DNA from: Rapana venosa
Taxonomy: Eukaryota > Mollusca > Gastropoda > Neogastropoda > Muricidae
Assembly: GCA_028751875.1 (NCBI GenBank)
Contig: CM054151.1
Span: 40,892,355-40,956,354, forward strand
DNA: 64,000 bases
Direction: 5' to 3'
Positions 21,060 through 33,269 of the stretch are shown here, piece by piece. The position numbers were made by a program, and so were the translations under genes. The notes beneath the pieces were generated by a model, which saw only the letters and a program-made list of their open reading frames with translations, did no database searches and was not told where the DNA came from. Position 1 is the first letter of the stretch. Every line of letters starts with the position of its first letter.

Positions 21060-22500
21060 TAGCTACTGGTATCCATGTAACCCAGAAGTACAAACTGTCT
21101 CATGTGGTGGAGGAAACCCAATAGAAAAATAAAAACAAAACATATGTAGACTTGGGAAGGAGATAGGGCGCCACCAAGGGAATATCTTAAGCCCACAGAA
21201 AAGAACATGAAGACAAAATGCAAAGCCAATATGAAACCAGGATCGGTCCGAGGCCCCGGTTTACCAACGCGACCCGCAGCTTTCCATTGGATCAACACCA
21301 GGTGGAAGTGACAAGTCAGCTACTGGAGTTTAGCAAAACATTCCTTACGCTCCCTAGGCAGAATCAGATCACCACTGGATACATGAAACGTCCGATACAC
21401 TCTCCAAGCGGATAAATCAAAGAACACTAGAGTAATGAGCTTACTCCGCTATAAATGGGACATTATTGGACTAGGGAAAGTGATAGATGGACAGGATTGG
21501 TGAAGGACAATGACTTGAAAGCAGAGGCACAAGATCTGTACAGTGGTCCAAGAGAAACCATCACCAATCCTGGACGTGTGCATTATTTTTTCAAACGTCA
21601 GAAAGGACAGTAGTGGGGGGTGCTTATCAGCTGGTAACAACCGGCATCCAGCAGGATTAATCAGACATCCGGGTGTCGGCCAAGCCCAAGAACATCACCA
21701 TCATACACATCTATGCACCATACACATCTGACGCACAGCAGATGAAGAAGTAGAAAGAATTTTACGAAGATTCTTGAGCAGTGAGCCATTATCAGAAATA
21801 CCAAGAATCTGACATCGATCCATCACTTTCAAAGGCAATATTTTAACGCCAAAGTAGGTTCCCTGACTCTTACAACCAAGGGCCCGCAACGTTGGTCAGT
21901 TTTGGAACTGGAGAGACTCAACGACAGGACTAATGACGGTCTGCTGGAATTTTGCCTGCACCACAGACTTACCATGCCAATGCCCTCTATCCCCACAAGC
22001 CGTCAAGGATGACAACCTGACATGCGCAAAACGGGCAAGATCTTAACCAAAGTAGATATAACTTAACACTCACGTGCCTATCAAATCCAGCATCAACAGA
22101 GCCAGAACAAGAACCTACCCTGGAGCTGCATAGGCAGCGACTACTACCGTGGCTGCTGGTATCAAAATGAAGCTAAGAAAAACAGCCTGCAAACCCACGT
22201 ATCAAATTTGACGTGACAAACTGAAGATCCAGATGTCGAGGAGATCTTCCAAGCTAAGCTTGGCGGACGTTTTTGCGGCCATTACCCCTCCTGGACAATG
22301 ACATCATGACCTCACAACAACTTTACATGAGGCAGTTCCGGAAACAGCAGAGGAGGTACTCCGTCGCAGAGGATAAACACCAGCCATGGACTACCAATGA
22401 CATCTTGGACCTCTTGCGCTACAAGAAGACACTGAAACCAACCAGGGTCTTTCTAACCCTAAAGAATTACCGGGAGGGGCCAACAATCTTGTGAAGAAGT
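21060..22500 (+). pseudogene. LINE-A endonuclease region, degenerate
   Basis: Blocks in several frames match an AP-type endonuclease. 'ITIIHIYAPYTSDAQQM' near 21690-21740 is the conserved 'IxIIQxYAPT' strand. FGLERLNDRTNDGLLEFC near 21903-21955 resembles the family 'FGLGxxNxRGxxLLEFC' DNA-binding/catalytic segment. 'KLKDPDVEEIFQAKLGG' near 22218-22265 and HQPWTTNDILDL near 22378-22415 match the linker between endonuclease and reverse transcriptase. The same linker appears in LINE-A at 52340 (KLKDPEV), which fixes the family. No RT follows; an A-rich stretch (22500-22700) does. Dead fragment. Confidence 0.7.
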
Positions 22501-22699
22501 CAATTTAAAGGCCAGAGAGAAGTCGATCAGTGATCAATGTGATGAAATCGAAAAAAGTTATGAAAAAAAAAAGAGAAGAAAAACAAGAAAATTATAAATA
22601 TTACACGAGATAGAGTATATTGCTAGGGGGAGGGTCAAGAAGATCTGATCAAAAAAAAGTCATGTAAAACAAAAGAAAGAAAGAAAAAGCAAAGAAGTC

Positions 22700-23015
22700 A
22701 AAGTTCAAAACAATCCCAGCCTATACCCACCGGGCGCCCCCACGTTATGTCCCTAACAACCCTCAGGCATTATGTGCGAACGTGAAGCTCACCACAAAAC
22801 ATAAAAACCCAACTACCGTGAATTTGTCCCGAGCGGCTTCATACTTATCCGAAGCACTTTTGAGGATGTGCTGCGAGGGTTACAGACTTCAACTCCAGGG
22901 CAAAATAAGAATCCTATCGAACGGTTGCCTCAAGTGGTAGCATCGAACCCCTGAACTATAGGTTAGAAGCGCATAAACTACCTTAAGCAAACCAACTAGG
23001 CTATCCCGAGTCCCC
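22700..23015 (-). mobile_element. SINE-alpha (tRNA-derived)
   Basis: The minus strand begins 'actcgggatagcctagttgg' (A-box-like) with 'ttcaggggttcgatgc' (B-box-like) about 50 bases on. A body with 'ttttgccctggagttgaag' and 'gggacataacgtggggg' follows. It looks like a SINE-alpha relative with a different head subfamily. Confidence 0.6.
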
Positions 23016-23214
23016 CCCCCCCTTCCACTCTCCACCCCCATCCACCCACACACCCCTCTGTTTTTACATTTCTTGTGATCACATGAAAGAGTGGGGCCAC
23101 AACACTTCCCTAAACAGTGTAAAGCATCACATGATTCAAAGATCCGTCCTCATAAAGCAGGAAGCAAAAGAGTTATGAAACAGAAACACAGAACTGTGTC
23201 GACCTGACATGTAA

Positions 23215-23700
23215 CTCTGTGTGAGTATGAGTGTGTGCGTGCGTTTCGGCGTGCGTGAGTGTATGTGTGTGATTGTGTGTTCTGTAGGTGGTATGTGTTG
23301 AGAGGTGTGGTGTGTAGTGAGGGTGTGTGTGTGAGGTGTGTGAGAGTGACGTAAAATGTGTGTGTGAGAGTGTTGTGATGTGGTGTTTTCTGGAGGTATG
23401 TGTGTGTGTGCGTGTGGCGTGATAGTGTGATGTGTGAGTAGTTGTGTGTGTGTGTGTGAGTGTGTGTGTGTGTGATGATTGTGTGTGTGTGAGTAGTGTG
23501 GTTGTGTATGTGTGTGTGTGCGTTTGTGTGCGTGAGTGTGTTGTGTGTGGTGTGAGAGAGAAGAGAGAGAGATGTGTGTGCGTGTGTGTGTGTGTAGTAG
23601 TGTGTGTGTGTGTGTGTGTATGTGTGTGTGTGTGGGTGCTGTGTAGTGTATGTGTGTGTGTGTGTGTGTGTTGTGTGTCAGTGTGTGTGTGTGTGTCAAA
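23215..23700. repeat. GT microsatellite, ~480 bp
   Basis: One of the longest simple tracts in the window, with GA and TA interruptions. Cys-Val or His-Thr frames across it are not genes. Confidence 0.95.
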
Positions 23701-24205
23701 GTAGACTCTCAACATCATTGTCGTTTTCTGGCCCTCATGAGATCAGACAGAAGAGTCTGACTTCATATCATTTATTATCGATCTCAAACACATAGCTCCC
23801 ATCTGATCAGATTTGTTGCTGGGGGCCAGTTGCCCCAGATAACTACATTCCCTAATGAATTTCCCTTCTTCTTTTCTTTTCTTTTACTTTTCTTTTCTTT
23901 TCTCGCCCGAGTTTTTTTTCTACTGTGCAGCTAGAAAGTACACACAGTCAGCTGAAAAGTGTCGTATGTGTGTCTGTCGTGTGAAAGTGTGCGTGACTGT
24001 CTGTGTGGACGTCTGTGTTTGTGTGTGTTGTGTCGAGTTTCGTTCGTGTGTCTCACACGTCGTGATGGGATTAGTATGATTGGGCTTGTGGTAAAATGTG
24101 TGGGTGGAAAGATGAAGGTGGAATGTGAGCGGAGGTGTGGCAAAGAGTTGGCGCGGGAATGTCTTGTCACTAATCTTTTGTTTTTCTTTCATAATAAGAC
24201 ACTCT
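23701..24205. other. Unassigned sequence with short TTTTC and GT tracts
   Basis: A TTTTC-type pyrimidine tract at about 23868-23905 and loosely GT-rich sequence at 23960-24060. No gene recognised. Confidence 0.45.
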
Positions 24206-24305
24206 GTGTCTGTGTCTCTCTCTTTCTCTCGCTCTGTCATCTCTCTGTCTCACCTTTGTCTGCTCATGTCTGGTCTGTCTGTCTCTCTCTCTCCCTCTCT
24301 CTGTA
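24205..24305. repeat. TCTC/TCTG microsatellite
   Basis: Compound pyrimidine simple repeat. Confidence 0.85.
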
Positions 24306-24344
24306 GTTTATTTATTCTTTTCATTTCTTTTATTTACATTAATT

Positions 24345-24535
24345 CTTTCCATTTCGAGGATTATAGAATCTAGCAACCACATTCGCCTTTGTATATCCAA
24401 CTCCCCCGTGTGTATCGCAGTTGTGTATATTTTTGTCATCTGTTCCTACTAGGCACACGATGGACCACACTAATTCACCGACACAGCGAACGAATTCTAA
24501 AAACGGTGTGCGCAAGATGTTCTGAGGCATTTTGA
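24345..24535 (-). mobile_element. SINE-beta fragment, diverged
   Basis: 'ttccatttcgaggattatag' is the complement-side SINE-beta tail. It is followed by 'gtcatctgttcctac' and 'ggtgtgcgcaagatgttctg', which align with the middle part of the copies at 39330 and 44180 in inverse orientation. Confidence 0.5.
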
Positions 24536-24542
24536 TTGGGGT

Positions 24543-24577
24543 CTGGGGGGGGGGCAGGGGGGGGGGGGGGGGCGGGG

Positions 24578-24615
<38 letters not shown>

Positions 24616-24700
24616 GGGGGGGGGGGGGAGGCGGGGGGGGGGACGGCGGGGGGGGGGGAGGGGGGGGGCGGGCGGTCGGGGGGGGGAGGGGGGGTTCGAG
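24543..24700. repeat. Interrupted poly-G block
   Basis: About 158 bases, almost entirely G with single A, C or T interruptions. Many runs of three or more G make it a G-quadruplex candidate. The exact length is unreliable in any assembly. Confidence 0.9.
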
Positions 24701-24727
24701 CGCGCGCAATGTGAGTGTGTGTGTGTT

Positions 24728-24845
24728 TTAAAATTTTATTCTTTTATATCGACGATAAATGGAAAAATACACGTAAGTACGCTTTTTATTTACATTGCAC
24801 TTCCCCGTAGTGTATGACGAATTTTGTAAATGATGACTCTGTTCA
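24728..24845 (-). mobile_element. SINE-beta tail fragment
   Basis: 'ttcttttatatcgacgataa' then 'cgtaagtacgctttttattt' and 'cccgtagtgtatgacgaatt', the inverse of the SINE-beta tail and pre-tail. It follows the poly-G block directly. Confidence 0.65.
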
Positions 24846-24849
24846 ACTG

Positions 24850-25175
24850 TTCATCTATGGTGTGTGTCTGTAAGTGCTCTAATGTGTGTGTCCTGTGTCT
24901 GTTGTGCGTGTCTGTGTGTCTGTATGTGTGTATGTGTGTAAACATGTCTGTGGACTGTGTGTGTGTGTCGTCTGTGTGCACACCTGTATTGCTGAGTGGT
25001 ATGTTGATATGTATGTGCGAGTATGTGTGTATGTGTCATATGTGTGTGTACTATAGTGTGTATGTGTCTATTTGTGGTGTATGTGTAATGACTGTGTACG
25101 GTCGTATGTATGTGTCTGTGAGTGTGATACTGTAAGTGCTGTGTATGTACAATGATGGTGATGCGTCTGTGTGGG
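24850..25175. repeat. GT-rich microsatellite
   Basis: Degenerate (GTGT)n and (TGTCTGTG)n sequence. Confidence 0.85.
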
Positions 25176-26220
25176 TGTGTGATTGAAGTGGGAACAACGC
25201 CTCACACCCTGAAGCGTCACTAAATTGAAATAAAGAACTACAGACTAGAACTACACTGCCAACAAGCGGAACCAATCAACGGATGTTACTTAACACGAAA
25301 ACAGGACGACAAGGAAGATACCCACAAGACATTATTGAGAAAAATGAACCGACACTGTGACTGGTTGATACTTCCAGACTGTTGCCATACTCTGGGTTTT
25401 AAAAAAAATCACTTCAAATTCATAACATATTATATCATTGAGCCAAAGCAGACCCTGCCTTTGGCCAGATTTGTCAGATGCCAAAGATATGCCAAGTTAA
25501 CCGTTTTTTGATGTCACATTAATTTCCGATAATTGTTTCCCCCCCGCAATCTCCTTGGTTTTGTTTCTTTTTGGTGCCTACAAAGGAAAGAAGTGGTTGC
25601 GGAACATCAGCAGTTTTGAAATCAGAAGCTAATGCTTTCACACACAAGAGTCCAGACATGATAGACTGAGAGAAGTTCAGCTGATTGCTGATTTCCTCCT
25701 AATTGTCAGAGTCAGCTGTCTTTCCACATCTGTCACTGTGAGTTTGGGACTGTTGCGTGCTTGTGTCCCATGACTGTTGACTTTTGTGTGTTTGTTCCTT
25801 TGGCGCTTTTATCTGGTCTGTTTGTCTGTTTGTCTGGTGTGCCTCATATGTAGGGAAGAGTAGAAGTTAATTCGTGATAGTAAACCTCTTCGATTGTAGA
25901 TGAATTTGGACAAATACAAAACAAGTATAGTCATAGCATAGAAAGATCAGAATTTTTTATAAATTACTTGAATTATAAAAAGATTGAAGTATAAATATTT
26001 GCTGAAAAATCCGAGGCGACTTCCAAGCAGCCATTCTTACTCTGTCTGTGACACTAACGTAAAATAGCATAGCCTATTAGATCAGCATCTGGCTACAGAA
26101 GAAACTATAAACCAACAAAATACACCCCCTAAAACGGAAAGGAAACAACATGTTCTCCCTTTCACTACATTCCACACTTTGAACGACGACGATCATTTTC
26201 ATCTAAAAAACAATCAAAGG
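25176..26220. other. Unassigned single-copy-looking sequence
   Basis: About 1 kb with balanced composition and no conserved frame, LINE block or SINE core that I recognise on either strand. Missing carboxypeptidase exons were looked for here and not found. Confidence 0.4.
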
Positions 26221-26221
26221 G

Positions 26222-26545
26222 TTGACGGACGCTGTAGCGCGAAGTGGTGTTACAAACAGCTCGACTTTAAACCCAATGCGTCCAATGAAAGTCCTGGGTT
26301 CAAACTATTTCGGCAGCGTCTGGTGGATTCAGTGGTGGAAGGTTACCATCTCCCAGGTCAACTCAAGTGCAGGCCTGCTGGTTTCTCTACATCCCCTCTG
26401 TCACGCACTAATTCACAATTTCGAAAAATCAAACATGCACGAACTAATAGATCCCGTCAACATTTGCGTGGTTTACGAAACACAAAACACAACAGCATAC
26501 AATCCCCGAAGATCGGAAGTGGCAGGACCAAAATTTAGTGAGTAG
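26222..26545 (+). mobile_element. SINE-alpha (tRNA-derived), most complete copy
   Basis: The head carries 'gctgtagcgcgaagtgg' (A-box-like) and 'cctgggttcaaac' (B-box-like). The body runs 'accatctcccaggtcaac', 'tgcaggcctgctggttt', 'acatttgcgtggtttacg' and 'atccccgaagatcggaagtg'. I recognise this general order from gastropod tRNA-SINEs, from memory. It is non-coding; amino acid frames through it are chance. Confidence 0.65.
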
Positions 26546-26975
26546 GCACAACGGTGGCGGGTCAGCAACCATCTCACTAGTCCAGTGATGCTGGGAGACA
26601 TGACTAGCCGTGAGGAGGAGGAGTAGCAGACATAAATAAAACCAGGAGGTGGAGACAAATGGTTTAGCTTTCACTGGAGCATACACACAAGTCCTGCTGC
26701 TTCTGATCCAAATCAAGGAAAAACCGATGGACCGTTAGATAAACCGAATTACATCTCTCTGATTCTGTTCTCAAGAGAGCTTCCGTCATGATCCCCATGT
26801 TGGCGTCCTTGGCACCAGTCACCAACAGTATTGGTGACGACGCTCAGGAGAGCGACCAGTCGCGTGGGTGAGGCCAATAAAGCCTCCCTCCAACTGCGCC
26901 TACAAAATGCTACCTTGTCTGCCTGATCACGATCTTCATTCTTTCAGTCTGTTCGTACTGTCAGTACAAGTGCAG
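26546..26975. other. Unassigned sequence
   Basis: No gene or repeat recognised. Confidence 0.4.
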
Positions 26976-26979
26976 ATAT

Positions 26980-27090
26980 TGAGTACACACACACACTCAC
27001 ACACACGACACACACAAAACACACAAACAAACGTACACACACAACACACAACACACACGCAACGCCTACAACCACACACACAGTGACAGA
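26980..27090. repeat. CA microsatellite
   Basis: Interrupted (CA)n. Confidence 0.9.
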
Positions 27091-27769
27091 ACAGACTAAA
27101 CAACAGAGAGGCCAGAGAAAACGAGAGAGATAACTTTGCGAAAAACTTTTTATTCAAATAGAGTGCAATAGAATAAAGCAGCACAGCAGATGCCTTTTTA
27201 CAATCACCCTCTGAAAAAGACAAACAAACAAGCAAAAAAGAACCAACAATCAAACAACAGTACAACCTCCTCCTCCCCACCCCCACACCCCCCAAACAAA
27301 AATAAACACCAACCACACCATCAAAAAAAAACCACCCACCCACGGCTCCCCACCACCCCAAAAAACTAAAAACAACACACACCAAAAAACAAAACACAAA
27401 CCAAACAATAAAAAAAAAGCAAGAAGAAAAAAAAAAACTCATAGAGAGTGTATTTGTGAGAGAGAGGAGAGAATAAATTATAATTTTTCAATTATTTTCC
27501 AATGTTGTATCAACATGTACATGCTATCATAAAAGAGCAAATATGCTAAATCATACTTGATATCATTGCAACATTCTCAAATAAAAAAGACAAAGAGCCC
27601 CAAAACGCAAAAGTCTAAACGCCACCCAAGAAGCAATAACCCGAAAAGAGAGGAATCTTTATGTGGGCATCACCCCTTTGCCCTGTTCACTTCGAGAAGG
27701 GAAGGGAGCAAACAGGAACAAACAAGAACGGAGAAAATCATTCTGTGGGCATTAGCGGCCATTTTCAAG
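27091..27769. other. A/C-rich low-complexity and unassigned sequence
   Basis: 27220-27440 is almost devoid of G and T. The rest is AT-rich without coding signal. Confidence 0.5.
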
Positions 27770-27830
27770 AAACAGAGAGAGAGAGAGAGAGAGAGCGAGA
27801 CAGCAGATAGAGAGAGAGAGGAGAGAAGGC

Positions 27831-27862
<32 letters not shown>

Positions 27863-27935
27863 AGAGGAGAGAGCAGAGAGAGAGAGAGAGAGAAAGAGAG
27901 AGAAGGAGAGAGAGAAGAGAGAGCAAGAGGAGATA
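27770..27935. repeat. GA microsatellite
   Basis: Interrupted (GA)n, about 165 bases. Confidence 0.95.
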
Positions 27936-28461
27936 AAAAAAACCTTTACTAATGATATGAACAAAAAAAAGAAAGAAAAAGAGATAAAGAAACGACAAAA
28001 ACCAAAAAAAAAAAAAAACTAGAAAAAAGAAAAAATACACGAAGGCCCCACCCCTCCACCCCCCAACACCACATTTTTCACCTCCACCGCCTTCCCCCCT
28101 TCCCCCCCCCCCCTCTCCTCTACCTACTCCGCCTCCACCCTCCTCCAAGTCTCCTCCTTCCCTATACCAACCCACAGTTCCCACCTTCCTCCTCATGTCG
28201 TCACATTAATATCTCGCCTCACCTCCTCCCCCTTTCAACGGCTCCTGCATACAGCTCTTCCCTTCCTCCTTCTTCTACAGTCCCCCGACCGTCTTCCCTC
28301 CTATCCCCTCTGCTCTTTCACACCTCACTATACTCAGCCCTCTTTTCTGCCTTGTCCCCGACCCTACACCCCTCACACCCCCTCCCCTCACCACCACCCA
28401 ACCACACCTCGCTCCTTCCTCTCCCCCCCCCTTCATCCCCCACTTACCCCCTCGCCCCACC
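27936..28461. repeat. A-rich then C-rich polypyrimidine block
   Basis: A-rich to about 28030, then over 400 bases of C/T-rich sequence (28035-28461) ending exactly where duplication A copy 2 begins. Confidence 0.7.
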
Positions 28462-29240
28462 TGCATACTACTTCTGGCTTGGATCCCTGGTCTGATACAA
28501 TGGCTCTCCAGGTACTTGAACTTTGAACTTTTTCCAGCTTCTGGTCATTAACCCTGATATCAGTGCTAATGCCGTTTGGTGTTATTAGTCATCAGTTGGT
28601 CTTCTCTGCACTGAAAAAAAAAAAATTTATCATCGCCGTAGTTTTGGAGGCCTTATTCACATGTTCTGTTAGGCTGGCAAGCTTCTTTTCTGATCCTGCT
28701 ATTCCATCAATGTCATCCTGCGAAGCGGAGGTTTGTGATCGTCTGCCACCAATGCTGACTGAACCCTTCATGCAATGTTCCAGTGGCATCACCATGAATC
28801 CCTCTCAAGAAGATTAAAAAGATGGTGAAGTAGACAGAAGCCACTGGCCTTACTCCAACTGTTTTTACGAAACCATTCTCCAATGTTGTTGTGTTGTAGT
28901 ACACTGCACTGGTGGCCTCGCTGTACAGCTGTTTGATGACTCTGATCAGGTTTTGCATTGATGCTGTACCAAATTCTGGTTGCCACACAAAAGCTGCATG
29001 CCACACCGTGTCAAATGGCCTTCTTTTAAAATCGAATAAAAATAACGTGGTAAAGGTCTTGTTGATGTTGAAGGTACCGCTCACATAGTATTCTGAGGTT
29101 GAATATCTGTTCTGTTGTGCTGCGCCCTGCTCTGAAACCTGCTTGTTCCTCAGCAATGATGGTCTCTGCTTGTGGCTTCAGTCTATTTGATATTATCTGC
29201 AGCATGACCTTGCTTGGGTGGCATATGAGGCTGATTGTGC
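28462..29240 (-). pseudogene. LINE-A reverse transcriptase fragment (copy 2)
   Basis: Same RT blocks and same broken FADD as at 12123-12910. The N-terminal side is slightly better here: near 29070-29150 the frame stays open through the block before 'FDTVWHAAF', because the few-base insertions seen in copy 1 are absent. The element is cut at the junction base 28462. Confidence 0.8.
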
Positions 29241-31996
29241 GTTAATTATGGCATTGTTGTAGATTTCCTATAGCATAAGTAAATATGTCATTTATTGATT
29301 TGAAGCATAGGCATTCTACCGATCATGGTATAGTTTTTGAAACTGTTACCTTCATTCCCAGTGTTCTTTTGGCGTGGAATACATGACGTGTATCTTTCGA
29401 TCTGTTGTAGTTTAATTAGCTATAGTTATTCATAAGGTAAATTCTTTTCTTTTATTGTATTATGGTTACATTAGTTAGACGGTTCATTAACTTTTTTTTC
29501 TGAATTGTTTGCCTTTTTGTGTTTAATATCACTTCATGTGAATAGATGTTAAATTGAACAACAACGCACATCGTACACACAACACACACACACACACACA
29601 CGACACACAACACAGCGGAAGCACTCACACACACACACAAAGCAGATTCACAACACACACACACACACACAACACACACACACAATATACATAGACACTT
29701 TAACCTGGACATTAAAAAAGTTTTTTCGAACATGTTTCTGAACACGAGGGGTGTCCCTTCTGACAACTTAACCGAACTGTTCATTTTAGTAATGGAAATT
29801 TCATCTGTTTTTTGAAGAGACAAAAGAATTGAACGCAACAAAAACCTACACACTACATACACTACAGCGGCTGGTAATTAGTAGTTCTTAGTTTCTGTTT
29901 GTTTTGTTTCTGTTATTGATCTCGTGCCGACGACTCTAGACGAGCGATGATGTGATGAAGATGATGATCTTTCTCTTTTTCAGGAAATATATTTCGTGGG
30001 AAAATAGATTGGACGTCCTCACCTTCTTCTTCTTGCCGGTGATCTCGTTACTTGGCCAAGAGTTCAGTATTTCCTAGCGTTAAGTGTCTATAGCAGAAAA
30101 CAAGAACACCAACACAGAATACTGCTGCTATCTGCTGCTGCTCTGCTCGCTCTACTGCCTTCTCCGCTTGCTCTAGCTGTCTACCTGCGCTTCTCTCTGC
30201 TGCTCTCTTCTGCTTCCAACTGCTGCCTTCCTACTGCTGCTTACTCATCTGCTGCTTGCTGCGATACTAACTATTTCTCTTCTACTACTACTACTAACTA
30301 CTACTACTACTACTACTAACAAACTACTACTACTATACTACTACCCAATAGTGCAGCTGCATCTGCCACCACTACTTTTACTACTTGTGCTGTTATTGCT
30401 CAACTCACTACTAACTACTACTACTACTACTACTACAACTAACTACTACTACTACAACCTCCAAATAGTGGATGCTGCATTCTGCCACTACTACCTATTA
30501 TCTACTTTCTGCTGGTCATCGCTCCAACTAACTACCACTACTCGGCTGCTGCTGCTGCTGCTCTGCTAGCTACTACTACTACTACTACTGTTTAATGTAG
30601 CTGCTGCTGCTGCTGCAGATACTGCTGCTTGTACTACCTGTAAAATTATGATGTGCTTGTTTTTTTCCAAAACTTCTATCTATCAGTGCTTCCAAGACAA
30701 ACAAAAGCATATAGACTGCTCTATTGATTTGGGAAAAGGCAACCTGTATGTGGGGGGGGGGGGGGGGGGGGGGGGGGGTGTGAGTGTGTTGGTGACTGTG
30801 TATTTGTTAGTGTTCCTGTTTATGTGTTTTGTATGTTTGTGTGTACTATGGTGCTCTGTGGTATGATTATGGGTTTTGTGTGTTGTAGGTGTGATGTTTG
30901 CCCGTGCACGTATTAGGTGTGTTACTGCATGGCTATTACGCACGCATGCACCTGGTGTATATGTATCGTGTGTACACATGTGAATTTGTGAGTGTTGCAT
31001 GTGCTCACTGAAGTAGGACTTGAAATGTATGGCTTTGTATTTTCTTTTTGTTTTTTGTTTTTTCAATTACTCCCAAATACGCAATCAGAGTGGAAGTATC
31101 AGTGGAGGAACCGTTTATAGGAGAATGCAGGAATATTGCACAACCCCTCGACGCCCTATTTCCCACACACATAAACTGGAAAAATTGACCCGGTATCACA
31201 GACAGGCTCTTGAACGAGTGTGCTCTCCTGACCAGTAGATAGGGGGCGAGGGGAGGGAGGGGGGGGGGGGGGATGGTAGTGTGGGGGGGGCGGGGGGGGT
31301 GGCGGGGGGTGGGATTCAGCATAGGAAGTTTCCCCCCCCCCCCCTAGTTAGCTAGAGCATTAGGCATTGCGCTCGTGATCTGCCGACCTGGGGTCGAAAT
31401 CGCCGTCTACTTGGGAGCGCGAGTTTTAACCTTGAAATAAACACTGTTGCCGACTCCATATCTTCATTTCCTTTCAACGGTCAATGTCCATTCTTCGAAT
31501 TTGGATTGGATGTGCATGAAAACTTACAGATAACAGCTGTCAAAGAACAGACATTATGATGACGTGTTTCGATTGTAAGTACTTTCCCCTTGGTGATTAT
31601 GAGTTAATGGCTCCTGCAGCTGGAGAGAAGACATGTTATAACAACCCATCACAAACGTTTGTGTTTGTGAGCGCTTAGAGTCCTTCATAAGAAAGATTAT
31701 TTGGCCAGATATATTTCTTACTTACTAACGTCTATGATCATGCTTATTGCCCTTTCTTGTCTTTAAAAATGACATCGAAAAATGCACAGCTGTGATGTCC
31801 GCACAAGCGTTGTTGCATAGTAAGCAACACAGTCAGTGGCTTTACGGCAGTTTGCCTCGAAATAACAAGTGTTGTCTCTCCCTCCCCCTCTGTCTCTGTC
31901 TCTCTGTCTGTCTGTTTGTCTGTCTGTGTCTCTGTCTGGTTTGTCTGTCTGTCTCTATTGGTCGTGTTTCTCTGTGTCCGTTCTACTCCCTCCCCT

Positions 31997-32027
<31 letters not shown>

Positions 32028-32067
32028 CACCTTCTTCTTATCTCTCTCGTCCCTCTCAATCTCATCA

Positions 32068-32099
<32 letters not shown>

Positions 32100-32490
32100 C
32101 TTCTCTCCAATGTTTATGCTTAAAATTGTTAGCCATAGGTGCACTGTCATCTCTATATTAACGTTCTTTTCATACATGTTTTTGTCAGTTGTAATCTGTA
32201 TGACAATTGCAACTGATTTGTTATTAGTTTTATTTCATTATCCTATTACTTAATATAGTAATCATATTTATCGTTATCATAGTACAGCTATGTTCATTTG
32301 TTTATGACTACAATCGCACAAAGTAATGATGGTGTTTGTGTTTTGAAAATGGTATTTGATATTATCTCCATAAGTATACACTACATAGTTTACCACACAC
32401 ACGCACGCACACGCGCAAGCACGCACAACATACACACACCCGCGCGCGAGCACACACACAACGCACACACACACACACATAAAACACACG
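28462..32490. repeat. Direct duplication A, copy 2
   Basis: Same orientation and content as 12123-16170. Its first base corresponds to the first base after the N gap. Sub-features repeat at +16339 or +16328: LINE-A piece, CA tract 29578-29690, TAC/CTG block 30120-30630, G run 30752-30778, SINE head 31346-31438, CT tract 31873-32110. After about 32173 the match drops sharply. Confidence 0.95.
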
Positions 32491-32525
32491 TGCACACCAC
32501 ACACACACCACACACCACACCACTT
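32395..32525. repeat. CA microsatellite at the copy 2 breakpoint
   Basis: (CA)n with CGCGCG core. Past about 32490 the sequence no longer resembles copy 1 and becomes indel-rich. Confidence 0.9.
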
Positions 32526-33265
32526 TTTAAAAAAAAAACTTGTTCCAAAAACCAACCATATTTTTGTGCCCCCATATTTAAAAAATAACTACCTTGGAAC
32601 AAATTCTCACGGGGAAATTCAGTATATCCTCCAACTTACTGTTTGCCTTTTAGAGGTCACTTTAACTAAGGTGACACAGAAAAAAAAATTTTCCTGACTT
32701 AAGCATCCACAATTAAAGGGTTTTTGGGGGTTTGAATCTTCATATATTCAGTTGAAGTTGATTGTGGTACCCTATGTCTGAAAAAAAATTTAAAAAAAAA
32801 CTTGCAGTTTTCAGATTGCATTTATCGACAAATAAAGATTTCAAAACATGCAAAAAGTGCTATATACATATTTTATAGTTGCTTTTTTTTTTACAGGCAC
32901 TTTTAAACGGCTTGGTTTGGGTTACAGATACTTGATTTGTAGAAAAAAAAAGTGGGGGCAAATATATGAAAGTACGTGAAGTCAGGGAAGCGGGTGACTG
33001 AAGTCAGGAAGGCGGTGAGGGATGATGTTTTGAGCAGCCGATAGTTTTTGGGAACGGGGTCACGTTTCAATGTTTAGGCAGATGTTTTAATATGATACAA
33101 GGTAAGACAACCCCTCATACAGCACTGCTCCTATAGAAAAAAATTGCAGACTACAAGGATACCTCTGCAAAAAATGTCTTTTAATCAGAAAGAAACGAAA
33201 TACAGAAACAGTAAAGGGGGGTTTTTTTTTTCAGTTTATCTGGAAGTTCCCGCTGGGTAGGTGGA
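32526..33265. other. Indel-rich unassigned sequence
   Basis: Frequent A/T homopolymer runs, no recognised gene. The texture is the same as in the palindrome region. Confidence 0.45.
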
Positions 33266-33269
33266 TTAT

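Noticed and set aside
23215..23718. Long His-Thr-rich and Cys-Val-rich open frames here and at other CA/GT tracts
   Set aside because: They are translations of dinucleotide repeats in all frames, with no non-repeat coding sequence.
12123..28461. A 16.3 kb self-overlapping unit, close to the size of an animal mitochondrial genome
   Set aside because: The sequence has no mitochondrial protein, rRNA or tRNA genes and is full of nuclear microsatellites, SINEs and an intron-containing gene.
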